Source: Gonapodya prolifera JEL478 (lineage: Eukaryota > Monoblepharomycota > Monoblepharidomycetes > Monoblepharidales > Gonapodyaceae). From it: a stretch of DNA of 64,000 nt. Positions 14,101-26,700 of the stretch are shown here, piece after piece. The stretch lies in assembly GCA_001574975.1 (NCBI GenBank), contig KQ965833.1, positions 70,470-134,469 of the forward strand. Reading direction: 5' to 3'. Below the pieces are notes generated by a model, which saw only the letters and a list, made by a program, of their open reading frames with translations, did not search any database and had not been told where the DNA came from. Position 1 is the first letter of the stretch. Each line of letters starts with the position of its first letter. The translations under genes and the position numbers were made by a program.

Positions 14101-14738
14101 CGTGACAGTTCTGCAAGACCACACCACCATCGTATACCTTCTATCAGATTCATAAAATTGCCGTATATGCTAAAGCGTTTCAAGCCCTCCGGTCTCGCTG
14201 GAGGCTTGCACAGTATATGCAACTAGTCATTGAGAGAGAGTTGGTGCAGAGTGGACTCAGAGGTCTCGACGCCACAGTGGAAAGTCTCCCATCCGATGCG
14301 GCACCAAAAGTGGAAGAAATTCGATGGGAAGTGGGAGGTTTGGGTGTAATGGCGCTTGCGGAGGTGATTAGTTCTCCACTTTGGAACATTCGAAATGGCT
14401 TGCACTCATCGAACAAAATCATTCAGGCCGCTACGCGGCTAGAAAAACTCTCACAGCAAGAGAAAAATTCCCCCGTTGCGGACTCGTTTGTGTCCACTGG
14501 GTCCCCACCTGACTTGACGACTTCTGCGACTCCAACCATCCATGCCGCGCCAAGCACTCTTGATAGCATCCCGTCGCAATCGCAATCAGTATTTCAGGTG
14601 CCTCAAACGGACAGTGCCTTCGATCTCGTTACAGGAGACGTAAGATTTGGGGATCTTATAGACGAGACTGCTGTGCTCCGGTTCATGAGCGGGGGTTTGG
14701 GCGTTGGCGACCTAGATGCGGCGATGTGGAGATTTTGA
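11129..14738 (+). CDS. Zn2Cys6 transcription factor with fungal-specific domain
   Basis: Start ATG 11129 (MSFSAVFSPEPDGRLFP). The second exon has the binuclear zinc cluster ACFECRRLRVRC...ACQRCSKRGAEC, with spacing C2C6C6C2C7C. A coiled-coil-like piece (KAEQLATRM) and about 240 residues of acidic/Ser-rich linker follow (11610-12347). The fungal-specific regulatory domain is split over many exons: PPKEIIDDLLQTWFNELY, VVHRSTFLRTLFTQPPLILY, YRMLTLAMMLAKDMKLNYEP, EKEQRRRVFWNLYMMDRHLA, and LQVMIFRMFG. It ends GVGDLDAAMWRF with TGA at 14736. Nuclear DNA-binding regulator; targets cannot be inferred. It is followed convergently by the next gene 193 bp away. Confidence 0.85.
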
Positions 14739-14931
14739 GTGATCTGAAAGACGGAGATGAGAGTGATTTCATTGTAATTTTACGGTAATGTCCGTGTCTG
14801 TCGCTCCCACGTTTTGTGCCAAGGAGCATTCGAGATATATATTTACATTGTCACCAATCGTAATACGAATCCGGATCAAAACAAAAATCCTTTTAGATTA
14901 ACAGTATGACCTTTTGTGCCCCATGAGGCAC

Positions 14932-17900
14932 TCATTTTTCTGCCAAATTTTCACCCGCGCGGTTTCCCTGTAGTCGCCCCGGAGCCATTAAGGCATCGAT
15001 AGGGATCACGTGGCCACCTAGAACGAGGTCCGCAAAACTGTCACCATCCTCATGTACTGTACTGAGTCGAATTCGACTTCGTCGGTGTCCAGCTTCCGTA
15101 TCTGGATCTGTACACATGTCCCTATCAACCGCCGTGGACTCCCTTCGAGGTCGTCCATCGGCGGTGATTTGTCTGATATCGGCTAAATCAACCTCCTTCA
15201 TGTCCCCTGGCTCTCCCTGTCCTGGTGAAGCTGGCAACGGCAAGGCAGTTGACCCACTCCCACCATCACCAACGGCTTGAAGGGTAGCCACAGACCTTCG
15301 GAACGACTCCGTCGCCCCATTTGCCTGATCCGCTCTTGGGGCATTCACTGTCAGAATGTCCGAAACGGGCGATGGTGCAGGTCCATCGATTTCCGTCTTC
15401 CGTTTCTCTCCATCCCGATTATCCACTTTTACGGCTTCCAGCCCCACCGAATCCTCCCAAGGTTTCACCACCTCTCCCTCTAGTGTCACAACACCCAACA
15501 CCTTGAGTGTCCCCTCATTCCCACCCGCACCGTTCACAATACTGCGATCGTCCCACTCACTCCAGCGCATCGAACCTTCACGGAAGTTATCCCAACCGGT
15601 CTCTCGCAACTCTAGTGAGCTTGGACCTGGGGGATATACCGGATACCCCTTAGCTTCGAGTCCACGAGGGCCGCCGATGCCCCACCGCCGCAAGGCATTT
15701 GGAACGACATCTTTCCCATTTCGCCGACGCCACCAGACCCACAATCCGGACGCCAAGAGTCCAGAAGCTGCAATTCCTCCGATGATGCCGCCCACAATCT
15801 TCTCCGTACCCGCAGAAGATGCGCCTGTGCCGGGATGAGAGTTGGTTGAAGAAGCCCTTGTGGGGAAATCGGGGGGATAAGAGTAGTTTGCCGCGATACT
15901 ATTCCCGCACGTATACGCCACAGCCTGAGGTTGTGGGTTGCTAGCATTGTGAGCGCAAATCCGATTCGGGTACAAGACGTGCTGGGTGTCTCCGAGAGCG
16001 ACATTGCGGAGCCAGTAGCGAGTTGTATAACGGGAGTCGAAAGGATAGAGAACTCGGATAACGTCTGCCATGAGAAGATCGGGTCGAGCCGACGATGTTT
16101 CCGGGAAATCAAGTGACGTGAAGTTGTTGCGAATGCGGTCTGGGCGGAGCACGTTCTGGGGTTTGGGTGAAATTTGGTTGAATTACTTTCCAAAATGCCC
16201 GGGATGCACATTCATAGGTTGCGTACCTTGTTCCCAACAAAAGCATAACCTCCGCCGGTCCCATTTGCTATGCCGTACGAAGCCAATACACCGGCCAGGT
16301 CACTAATTACTTCCGTTTCATCCACAAGCACTTCCACAGCCTTCAAAGCGGACGATCCCGGAAGCAGTACATCGGCGCCTGGGTGAGCCACTTCTATAAG
16401 ATATCACTGAAAAAGCTGGACCCAAAACAGAACTCACCCGCATCTGCCAAAACTGCACCCTTCCAGCCACCGTCCTTCCCGAGCCACTGATCTCCTGATC
16501 GACCAACCCAAAGAACTTTCGGACCGGAAGCAGTGACATTCTTGAGCACGTATTCGGTCGAGCAAAGGTACTGGTTGCGAACGGCAGTGTAGAGGGATTG
16601 CGCTGCTGGAGCGATATTGAAGAAATATGAGAGGAACAGGAGCCATTCTACGCGCTGGATGTGCACGAATAGATTGCATCACATGAACTCCGCGAAGTCT
16701 CAAACCAGAGCAATACATACCGCCATGGGCTGCGCCTCCCCACTCGTTCCCAAAGTGATCATCTTAGGCTCGAATCTCGGAAAGGCGTTCACGTCCGACC
16801 CATCCGTAAATATCGCATCCACATCCAGGGTACCCCACTGAACGATTGCATCAACATATGCAGGCGCGGTAGCGGACACGTTGAGCCAGGCTGTCACGTT
16901 GTTGGGTAGGACCTGCGCAAGTAAAGTGAGAGTCGCCGGAGTGATGGGGAGGGAGGTGGACTTGTTGAAGGCTCGCGGAAGGGTGGACAGAAAGGCAGAG
17001 AGGTTGCGGTCGACGTAGATAGGAAGATACGTGAGGGGAATGGGTCCAGACCCGGCCGTTGATGGCGAAGAGGTGTTCCGTGAGGTTGTGTTTCCATTGG
17101 TCGAAGTGGCATTCACAACGAGGGTACCGTTTGCAACCACAGTTCCATTCACCACAACCGTGCCGCTAATCGTGACGGTTCCGTTTCCGGGGGCTGTCCC
17201 ATTTCCGCCAGAGGTGGTGTTTCCAGAAGTAACGGAAGGCGGGATGGGTAGAGCAAGAAGAGCCCATTGGTCGAGAGGGGAAAGTGCGGCAAGTCCCAGA
17301 ATGCACGGGCTGGTGATATCGTTAGGGGAGGGGACACGACTAATGGAGGTGTAGAGGCCGAGGCGCTGAGGGAGGTGTGAGGTCAGACCGGGCCACGGCA
17401 CATATTTCATCGAGAAAGTCAATTCCAAGGCGTGATTTGGTTGCGGGCCCGATCGTCGCTACTCACCTCAAAGAAGCCTACAATCGGCCTACTTGCCACC
17501 GACACTTTCTGCAGTGGTATTTGAAACCACTTTACGGACATCCAGTCAACAGCTTGAACGGATGTGTTCCATGCAGCAGCGACAGTTTCAGTGGACGGTT
17601 TGGGGGAGTTGCATAGGTAGAGTACATAGAGTTCCGAGGTGGGAACTGAGGATACAATGATGTAGGAGAGCTGGTAGTGTACGGAGAACTGTTTCGAGAC
17701 CACTGAGTAAACATGCCATTTACGGTTTTGGGTGTTGGCCGGGGAATTGAAAGCCATGCCAAGACGAGAACAGTACCAGTGAAGCAGACAAACAGCAGAC
17801 CCACGACGAGATTAAAACTCACTCGGATACACCTTGTCTGGAAAGTAATCGACGGTGGGCGAAAAGCTCCCTTCAGGGATGGGGCAAGCAATGTCCGAAG

Positions 17901-18252
17901 ACACCGGCGTCGCGAGCCCAGCCAAGAAGGCGACGACTGCACAGAACGTCCACAAAGCTCCGGACCGCCGAGCCCGCCGTCGTCGTCCGTGTCGGTGTGG
18001 TCGGTCTCCGTCCCGATTTGGATCCCACTGGTCGCGTCCCTCGACCTCCCCCCCATACCGCACGCTTCCCTCTCTATACAGGGTCTCGCCTTCCTCCTTC
18101 TGCTCTGCTCCGCCTATTTCTTCCTCCTCCCCTTCTTCGCCTTCGCTCCAGCCTCCCTCCTCCCGGTCTCGCCCGTCCCTCTCGCCCTCCCGGAATCCTC
18201 TTACCGCCTCCTCCCATTCCTGCGTCGCTTGTTTGACGCCGCACAACGTCAT
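14932..18252 (-). CDS. Type I membrane protein with periplasmic-binding-like ectodomain
   Basis: Start tentatively ATG 18252; the first about 100 residues are charged and precede a signal-like helix (LWTFCAVVAFLAGLATPVSS). The mature part begins DIACPIPEGSFSPTVDYFPD. Then come LYLCNSPKPSTETV, a long Asn/Thr/Ser-rich insertion with many NxT/S sites (about 16900-17200), VEWLLFLSYFFNIAPAAQSL, GPKVLWVGRSGDQWLG, DVIRVLYPFDSRY, then one membrane helix IVGGIIGGIAASGLLASG with a basic stop-transfer sequence and an about 250-residue acidic cytoplasmic tail ending NRAGENLAEK. Order and motifs fit the TroA/BtuF-like periplasmic-binding fold described in some fungal surface proteins; that assignment is from memory of the family. 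Possible ligand- or metal-binding surface receptor. A shorter start at a downstream Met cannot be excluded. Confidence 0.6.
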
Positions 18253-18802
18253 TCAGAAATCGAAGGAGCCAGCTGCTCGGGTGGGCTCCCGGACGCAAAG
18301 GTGTGATAAAAACAACGAATGTGCTGTGCAGTGAGGGAAAGGTCTCCGCCACAAATCGTAATTTGTCCCCCACCACTTGATCACCCATAGCAGAGAGAAA
18401 CTATACTGCGCAATAATAATATCAGCACTTCTAAGCTTTGGGCGTCTGATAACTCTGTTCAGACAGGTTCAGCCATCCCGAAACATGCGTCAGCGGAATA
18501 GGGAGTCTTGAGGTAGACTTGGTGGACCGGCCAGGAACGCCCGGTCGTGCAACATAATCGGCGAAATTTCAATTATACATATGACATGCGAGGAATGTTG
18601 AGGTTTCAAAGGCATGTTTGCGTCTTCCCAAGATCCCGGCGCCATCGCATGTCATTCGCCGATTTGCGTGGGAGCAGCTCAAAATTCCACGGGATTAATC
18701 TCCCCGCTGACAGCTTACCCTGTAGCAGCAACCGGTCATTTCGTTTCGACGGCTCCTCTCCCAGTGGAGCACAACCCGCCAGCATCCTATCTGTTAAAGT
18801 GC
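18253..18802. other. Intergenic, nothing recognised
   Basis: About 550 bp between the start of the membrane protein gene and the stop of the F-box/LRR gene. Open frames here are short and overlapping and show no family motif. Confidence 0.6.
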
Positions 18803-19986
18803 TCACACGAGGGTCAACTTCTCATCGGGCCAGAGAAACTTCAACTTGAAAGGTGTCCCGCGGGACGCCACCGCAGTATCCAACTGCAATTTTGCTTCGA
18901 GGTCGGGCACCACGATGCCTTCGCTCGAGCTGAATGCTGGCTCACAAGCTGATTGCGACGTGAGGGCCAACTCCGAGAGCTTTGGTAAAGCCCGGAAAAG
19001 GGAAAGGATTTCTGGGATGTGAGTGGGCGTGTCTTTTCGCAGTTTGAGCTGTTCCAAATTTGGGCAATTATCTGCAATGAGCTTGAGCGCAAGGGAATCG
19101 ACGTTTTCTTCTGGATCAAGACTGATAAATTCCAGTGACAGGGGACCCCGTCCCGCTGTATGGAGAAATGTTTCAAGTGATTCAAACGGAATGCTTTTGG
19201 GGCTTGGAACTCGAAGATGGCGGAGTTTTCGAATGTGACAGTCGGGTGTAAGGTCAATAGGTCCCAGCCCCACAAGCCTGAGTTCTTCCAGGTTTTGAAA
19301 CTCTGCAAGTGCAGAAGGGTCATCAAGAAGCTCGTATTCGTAAGCGAGCTTCTTCAGCGTCCCCACACTCTTCATAGGGAGATCACACAGAGCTGGCATT
19401 GACGTATAGTGGCTCTGACATCCCAACCATAGTTCCTCGAGGGCGCTACACCTTTCCAGCACCTCACTGATTCTGGAGTCAGCGTCTGACAGCGACCGCA
19501 CTACCACTTGCAGCACTCGCACCGACTGTGGATTGCGCTCCAAAATGGCACGGCACCAAGGCCCAAACAGCTCCTCAGGTGGAAAGAAGAGAGACCACGT
19601 TGTCACACTGGATGCGACAATGTCCACGGCTGCTGCCGCTTGAGCCACCACTTCGCCGCTAGGGGCCCGTTGCGGCAATCCAGCGCAACCCATATTGGTT
19701 TAACCAGCGATTGACGACTAGGCTCCAGGGAAAAGAAAGCGTTCAGTCTGGCTTCACTCTCCAAAGAGTTGTCTATTTTCCAAATTCTCCACAGATCGGG
19801 AAAGGCGAGAGCATGCCAGGTGGAGCTGCTCGCAAAATTGAGTAAAAGTCACTTTCGTACGAAAGAACTTGATCCGAAGGCCTACCGGACAAGGCAGCAT
19901 GAAGCGAGATGAGGTCTTCCAAGAAAGGAAAGTATGCGCTGCAGAAGCTCTGGGACGGCTAGAGCTGTCCTAGCAGAAGATTGCAT
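18803..19986 (-). CDS. F-box protein with leucine-rich repeats
   Basis: Exon 1 (19986-19886) encodes MQSSARTALAVPELLQRILS then FLGRPHLASCCLVR. A 57-nt intron (GTAGGC...GCGAG) leads to SSTWHALAFPDLWRIWKID, completing an F-box. The main frame (19693-18803) holds irregular LRRs: LERCSALEELWLGCQ, FQNLEELRLVGLGPIDL, HIRKLRHLRVPSP, NCPNLEQLKLRKD, LPKLSELALTS. The frame changes between the F-box exon and the LRR frame around 19650 with no convincing intron, so a one-base offset is possible. Probable SCF substrate adaptor. It is divergent from the MICAL-type gene. Confidence 0.65.
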
Positions 19987-20158
19987 TTAGGTCGAGCTCG
20001 GGAAGAGATATGGCAGCCAGCGTCGTTTGCTGACAACATCGGAGTGGATGACAAAAGGTGCAATGAATAGAACGCTGATGCCAAGCTGGTAACTCGAGAG
20101 ACCGGATCCACAATTCAAACTGTTGCTGAGGACGCTTCCTCACCTCAACACTGTCGTA
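19987..20158. promoter_or_regulatory. Divergent promoter (F-box/LRR and MICAL-type gene)
   Basis: 172 bp between divergent start codons. No clear consensus element was recognised. Confidence 0.4.
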
Positions 20159-22202
20159 ATGGCTTCACCACATCCCTTCTTGGAATTCTCTCGTGCTGAA
20201 ACTCTCAAAGAAGCCATCGACGCATTTGAGACCATTAAAAGTCATGAGCCGTCGCTCTCTGCGGATTCATTTCGTGGCACACCGCTCACGTTCTTCGAGT
20301 TGCTTAAGGACAAAACTGCTGACTCGGTTCACATCGCAAAGAGGATTTTCAGTGTCATTGACGATGTGAAGGAATCCAAAGAGTGAGAATCGGGGAGACT
20401 GGCTGCAATAATGTTGATGTAATGTAACTCGCATCACCATCCTGCAGATACGGACCTCTGAGAGAACGATGTGCCTCCTATCAAGTCCTCATTGTCGGAG
20501 CTGGGCTTGCAGGTGCGCCCTTGTGCGATTAGAGAATCGTATGGGGAGTTATATAAACCAATCCAATTGAAACAGGTTTGCGAACAGCAATTGAATGCAG
20601 CCTCATCGGGTGCTCTCGTGTCACTGTGGTGGAGAAGCGAACGACGTTTTCTCGAAACAACGTATTACATATGTGGCCTGTACGTTTCGAACTTTCCCCG
20701 GTGGTTTGATATTGGTCAAGCTTTATCACTGCTTTCAGTTTGTAGTCAACGATTTGAAAGCTCTCGGAGCAAAAGAACACTACGGGTGAGCTTAAGTGTT
20801 CGGGATTCGACGTGCATGATGCAGAACATCCGATTCACGGACCAAACTTTAGAAAATTCGCTGTTGGGGGTCTAGACCATCTCCCTATCTGGCGAATTCA
20901 GATCATTCTCCTGAAAATTGCGCTTATCCTGGGTGTCCAAGTGCTGACTGGACATGAATACCTCGCTTCCCACTGGGACGACAGCCGAAGATTGAACATA
21001 AGAGCACGACTCAAAACTCCCCAGGATGGTCGGGTCGATGTGGAATTCAACGTTCTTGTTGGGAGCGAGGGCGAGCGAAGCAAGGTTGCTGAAGAGTTCG
21101 GTTTCGCTAAAAAGGACTTGCAGTTTGGCCAAGCCATTGGTATCACGGCGAATTTTGCTCTCAGTAATACTCAGGCGGAGAGGGATCTCAAGGAAGGCGG
21201 ATTCATCAGCTACCTCAACAAGGGTGAGTGATGCGCCACGCAATGGAAGTCCTGTCATCTATTTCACATACTCTTCACGATCGTTACATTCCCCAGAATT
21301 TTTTGAGGGTCTCAAAGCTTCCTCTCTAGACCTCGAGAATCTGGTGTACTACCGGTCCGACACGAATTACTTTGTCTTTACTGCTAAGAAAGAGTCGCTT
21401 GCCGTGGCCGGGGTGTTCAAGGAGGTCAAAGTGGACTCATCAGAACTTTGCGCAGGCGCCAATATAGAGAAAGAGTGCCTTGAGCGCGTGGCTCGGAAAG
21501 TGGCGACCCTTTAGTGAGTTTCTCAAATCACATGGATAGGATTAAGTCTAGTTGTCGCCAACCGCTTCATCTCCCTCAGTGGTCTGCCAGAAGTATGTGA
21601 CTTTGCACCTCCCCATGGCTCCCCTGCAGGATCCGGAAAGGACGTTGCTCTGTTCGACTTCTCCAAAAAGACTGTGGTCCGGACTCCTTCCAAGGTTATC
21701 GACGCACCGTACGGAACGCACCTTGTTGTGGGCGTTGTGGGTGATGCAGGTAAGGGACTCGTTCATTTTGTTACTCGAGTGTTGCAATCCATTTTATACC
21801 TCCGTTCTCCAAAAAATAGCGATCAACCCATTCTGGCCTCAAGGAACCGGCGCCGCTCACGCTCTCCTCTCATCTCTCGACTTCTGCTGGTTTCTAACCG
21901 ATGTCGCTCCTCACCTCTCTCTCCACCCTGGTTCCACCCCATCAATAAATTCGCATTCCAGATCACCTGGCACGACGTCAACCCCGGACCCAAATACCCC
22001 TTTCCACCCGAACCCTGACATTGCTGCGTGCTTGATAGCCCATGACCGTCTTCACAGTCTGCTCCAGACTGCGAAACCGGACAACATCAAGAAGAGCGTC
22101 GTGCCACCCGAGGGAAGTCCGAGAACGTCCAGAGAGACGACGAGGACGTGCACAATTGATCCTTCGTCACGTTATATCATGCATGAGGTCATGCCGGTGT
22201 AA
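20159..22202 (+). CDS. MICAL-type flavin monooxygenase, stand-alone domain
   Basis: Eight exons with in-phase GT-AG junctions: 20159-20382, 20448-20512, 20576-20679, 20739-20785, 20853-21223, 21297-21513, 21580-21749 and 21820-22202, about 526 residues. Start ATG 20159 ([19 protein letters not shown]) resembles the MICAL N-terminal helix. Signature motifs: [14 protein letters not shown] (FAD GxGxxG), [101 protein letters not shown] and [17 protein letters not shown]. These follow animal MICAL1/2/3 in order from end to end. In animals the enzyme oxidises actin methionines and disassembles F-actin. No CH or LIM domains follow; the last about 100 residues are Ser/Pro-rich. Actin as substrate is inference. 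Confidence 0.85.
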
Positions 22203-22289
22203 TAGTTTTGGTGTGGTGCGAATGAAAATTACTATAATAGAAGTGCTGAAATTGTTGTAAAGGTTGACCATAGCATAGTTCAATCTGAG

Positions 22290-23416
22290 ATGTCCGCCAT
22301 CGACAACGACCGTTCCGCCCAGAGAAAACGACGGCGCGGAGACGGGGACGGGGACGCAGAGGGAGACGCCGATGCCAAGGCGGACGCAAAGGTCGAGAAG
22401 CTAGTCTTGCGCACAAACGACCCAACGGAGGCGCAGAGAGTCAAGCTGGAGAATCTGTGAGTTGGAATTGGCAGAAATTGTAGATAGATTCTGGTGTGGA
22501 GGGGGCCAGATGGTGCCGGGGTCGGGATGATTGGAAATGGCGTTCCCAAATGTTGGAAGTCGAGAACAAGCAACCACATTTACCCTTCTAACGGGCTTTC
22601 TGATCCGCTACAGCTTTCGACGCATCGAAAAACCCATCAACCTGCCGAATCCCGCTCCCTTTGAACTCCGCCCGCTTCGTCCTCCACCGGAGTTCGTCAG
22701 GAACATTCCTGGGTCATCTGCCGGTGCTGGGTCCGGAGAGTTTCACATCTATAGGCATTTGAGGAGGAAGGAGATGGCGAGAGTGGAGAGGATGGATGAA
22801 GAGGCGCGCAAGGTATTTCGAGAGCTATCAGGGAGGAAAGTCGATGGGGAGTCAACCGACCTCTCTCTCTCTCACCGTCACTCTCTAGGAATACCTCGAC
22901 CAACAATATGCTGAGCGCCAAGCCTTCCTACGCAGCCAGGATGAGGAGCGGACCGCCAAGCGGAGAGCGAAACGGAAGAAGCGAAAGCAGGGTGGAGGTG
23001 GAAAAGGAGGGGGGGGGAGTGGACAGGGGCAAGGAGTTCCCAGTGATGCAGAGAGGAGCGATGAGAGCGAAGGGGAGGGGGATAACAAGGGTGACAAGGA
23101 GAAGAAGAACGCGGCAGGAGCAGGGCCTGAAGGGTCAGAGGATGCTTCCATGCCGGATGTGGACGCCAACCCCGACGAAACGGTGGAAGGCCCTTCTCTT
23201 CCGTCAAGCTACACTTCTCAGTCAACTGGACAGTATGCGGTAGAATCGGGAGGACCTGACGATGCCAAACGGGCCGCTGACCTGCGAGACGGCTCAAACC
23301 AAACTCCTGATGTCGGACCAGTCCTGCCAGGGCCCACACCGGTAGTACAGCAGCCTGTGCGTACTACGACCAGGTTTAAGCCGATCAAAGTGGTGGAGGA
23401 GGAACCGGAGTGGTGA
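22290..23416 (+). CDS. PRKRIP1-like spliceosomal protein (DUF1168)
   Basis: Start ATG 22290 gives [17 protein letters not shown] and an acidic-basic leader ending [10 protein letters not shown]. After an intron, [13 protein letters not shown] and then [20 protein letters not shown] with [19 protein letters not shown] match the conserved core of PRKRIP1 ([31 protein letters not shown] in animals). A second junction leads to [20 protein letters not shown] and a Lys/Arg-rich tail ([14 protein letters not shown]), then a Gly- and acid-rich extension unique to this protein, ending [11 protein letters not shown]. In animals it is a C-complex spliceosome component with a long helix. Core assignment strong, extension of unknown function. 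Confidence 0.85.
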
Positions 23417-23749
23417 GCGAAGGTGAAGAGAGCGAAGCGGACTTCGAAAGAGAGGCTATTGTGTATGGGTCGACAGCGACAGTAAAAATGCCACTGTGTA
23501 AGGTGACCCGATGTATCAAGCTATGGAAAGCCTCGTTCGAGGCATAAAAAATGGCTCATGATGTGGTTTTCCCTTGCACTATCCATTGCCATTTACAAAT
23601 CTCCATCAGAATGTTATCCGTGATTCCGACGATGGCACATTTTGTGGCTCCAAAAATTAGCATAACTCAACCTTTACTACAGTTTGAACATATATTTCGA
23701 CCTTTAGTTAAGACTAGTTGTCACAACGCCCAAGTCCAACGGTGAACCA
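23417..23749. other. Intergenic, nothing recognised
   Basis: About 330 bp between two genes on the same strand. Should hold the terminator of one and promoter of the next; no distinct motif seen. Confidence 0.5.
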
Positions 23750-26700
23750 ATGGACCCATCATTCCATGCTTCGCTGCTAAAACGCGACATAACATCTATT
23801 CGAGCCACAACCGCTCAGTCTCCCACCATTATCCTGACTCCTCTGGCTGGCGCGAATGTGCGACTGCCATCACTCGCCAAGGTCCTCCTGGGCGGAAACG
23901 TGGAAGCAAACGCGTCATCGCTGATGTTTGCAATGGTGGAAGCTGGGAAGGCGAGAGGGTCTGAGAAGAGGGAATGGGAAGACGTCGTGGACGCGTTGTT
24001 GGCGCATGTGAGCGGAACCTTCGCGAGACGCGTCCGACTCGCGAAAGACTGCTTGCTGATTGATGGAAACCGGTTTTTGATTTTTGATTCTCATTTTGAC
24101 GCGCTTTCAAGAAGGCTGCGACCTCAAGTCTCCAATCACATCGGCTTCTCTCATCAAATAGCTTTCTCCATCTCGCGTCATTTCTTTCCCTTCGCGCAGC
24201 TTGTCGCCGCCTTCTCTCACTGGGACTTCGAGGCGATCTTAAGAATGCCCTGGGCTACACCGTCGTGGACGTGGCTGGGGATCCAAGAACCGCTGAACTT
24301 GTCGGCGAGTGGTGGAGGGTGGTCAAGAATGGAGGAGTGCTCGGTACCGAAGAACTACGAGATGAAGAAAGTGACGAGAGCGAGGCGGAGGAGAGTGTGT
24401 CACCAGAGCCGCCAAAGCCCACGTCGCACACCGGAGTCTCTCCAACCAGGTCAATCGCACCTGGAAAGGTTCTTGAATTTCAAAGCACACAAACCGTTAC
24501 AAACCAGCCTACATTCTCAGCCAAACCCTCCTCCGCTGCGACCCCGCAGTTCCCACTGAACAGAGCCATAACCGCGGAGGCACCGACACTTACGCACTCC
24601 AAAAACTCGCGCTCACACGCTTCTCTCACAATTTTAACCACTTTCGATGCAAATTCGAGATCTGAGCTTTCTATGAGCGAGATACAGACTCCCAAAATGG
24701 ACCACCAAAAGAAGATCGATTCGAAAATGGACATTGTTGAAACCACGCCGACCTCTGCAGTAGAGTCCCGCCAAGAAGCTTCGAGCCCAACCAAGGTAGC
24801 ACAGTCTGTGAACCCAGCAAGATTTGCCGGTAGTGCCGCAAAGTCGCTCGCATCGAGTCCCACGAAAAGCCGATTTGAGCCTCAAAGCCCCACTGGATCA
24901 GACCGAGGTCTCGCCCTATTTCAGCGTATACGAGAGAAGGAGACTCTGGCGGACCCCGTTGAGAAGGATGAATCCAGTGCAAAAAGTATCGTGTCGACGC
25001 CGACGACAGTGATGTCCTTGCAAACGCCGGACGACGATAGAGGTCTGGCTCTGTTCCATCGAATACGGGAGAAGGAGTCCGTAACCGATCCCGTCAAGGA
25101 AGATGGATACAAGGTGGCCGACACTCGGTCCGAAACACCAACGTCACCCGATAAAAAGGTTGGAGATCGTGGAATGCCTCTGTTTCAGCGTTTGCGAGAG
25201 AAGAAATCAAGTGCGGAGACGGCGGTACCTACTATTTCACCTGACCGTCTCGACCCACCCGCTGAACCATCTATGACTCTCGCGCGTTCTTCATCTACGG
25301 CTTCTGGACCCCTTGGCGGGAAATCTCAGTCGAGAGCGAGTCTACCTCAGAGCTCCTCAGTGTTGTTCTCACGCAATGGCGTGGTACCGACTTCAGGCCG
25401 TGGGAAAGACCGTGGTTTGGCTCTTTTTGCTCGAGTCCGCGAGAACATTGAGGCAGATGAGGAACGAAAGGAAATCGAAGAAAAGACAAAGGTCGAGAAC
25501 CAACCGGTTGCAACAGCTGAGGTGCCACACGAAAACTTGACAGAAGGCCTCACGAAAGCTTTCCAGCAAACAAGCAACGCCGCGGTCTCCACATCCAGTC
25601 AATCTGATTCGAAAAGCCCCAGTTCGCTAAGTGGCGCCGGTCCAGACCACAAACAATCTCCTTGTGTAATGTCCTTATCTTCCCCCTTGGGGACGAAGGA
25701 AAACCAGCCATCATCCACACCAAACCCGACTACTTATGTGTCGTCGCACGTAACCGAAGAAATCATCCTTGGGTCACGTGCTGACCCATCAATCTCTTGG
25801 CAAGCAAACTCAGTCCCTAAGCTAGAAGCGGACTTTAGTGTGTTACCCCCCCTCCCGAGCGATCCTACTTCATCATCGAAGCCTTCCCTTTCAAATGCGG
25901 AAAATGTAGTTGAACACAAGGATATAGTCCGCTCTCCTTCGTTGGCGAAGGCAGCATCAACCGAATCGGTGGGGAGGAACCGGCGAGCATCTGTACTTGA
26001 CGAACGGTTCGTACGTGTACAACCATCATCAACCCCAAATCCGGGTCCCGCAGGTGGAGCGAAGAGGGAACTTAGTCTTTCACCAGTGAAAAGGACGGGA
26101 AAGGCGGTCGAAGGAACCTCAACCCATGCTGTGGGAGTAAGGTTGGGTGAGGTTTTGAAACGCGCTGAGGTTGTTTTGGAAAGCGAGACCAGTGCGCAGT
26201 TGAAAAGGGGGTCGGAATCGCAGGGCACTACTGCGCATGACAGTCCTGTGACCGAAGCGCAGATTGTGATGAAAGATGCGACTGCAAATCAAGCCGAGGT
26301 GAGTTCCTATTCCAATTTCGAATATGTTTTGTAGTCACTCACTGGGACTTCAGGCGACTTCCTTTTCCGTCACGGATTTGACTACAACGATTGCTTCCAC
26401 ATCGCTTGAGAAGCATCTGGAGAGCCAACTCGACCGTTTAGAAGCTGTTGCATTTGTAGAGGCCATACTGGTAAGTGAATCGAAGGTGCGCCTGAGGACG
26501 TGTTTGCCTCAAAAATAGTTGTCGGTTCTTTGCTATCACAGCAACAGAACAGTATTTCAGTATCGGAGTCTTCACCCAAGACCGAGACACCAGTGCAGAA
26601 GAGTTTGCTGGAGCAATCTGCAACTTCACACGTCGAGCACAATACTCCTGAAGCTCAATCTTCTGGTCGAGTAGTAGGAACTGAAGATAACCGGCACGGA

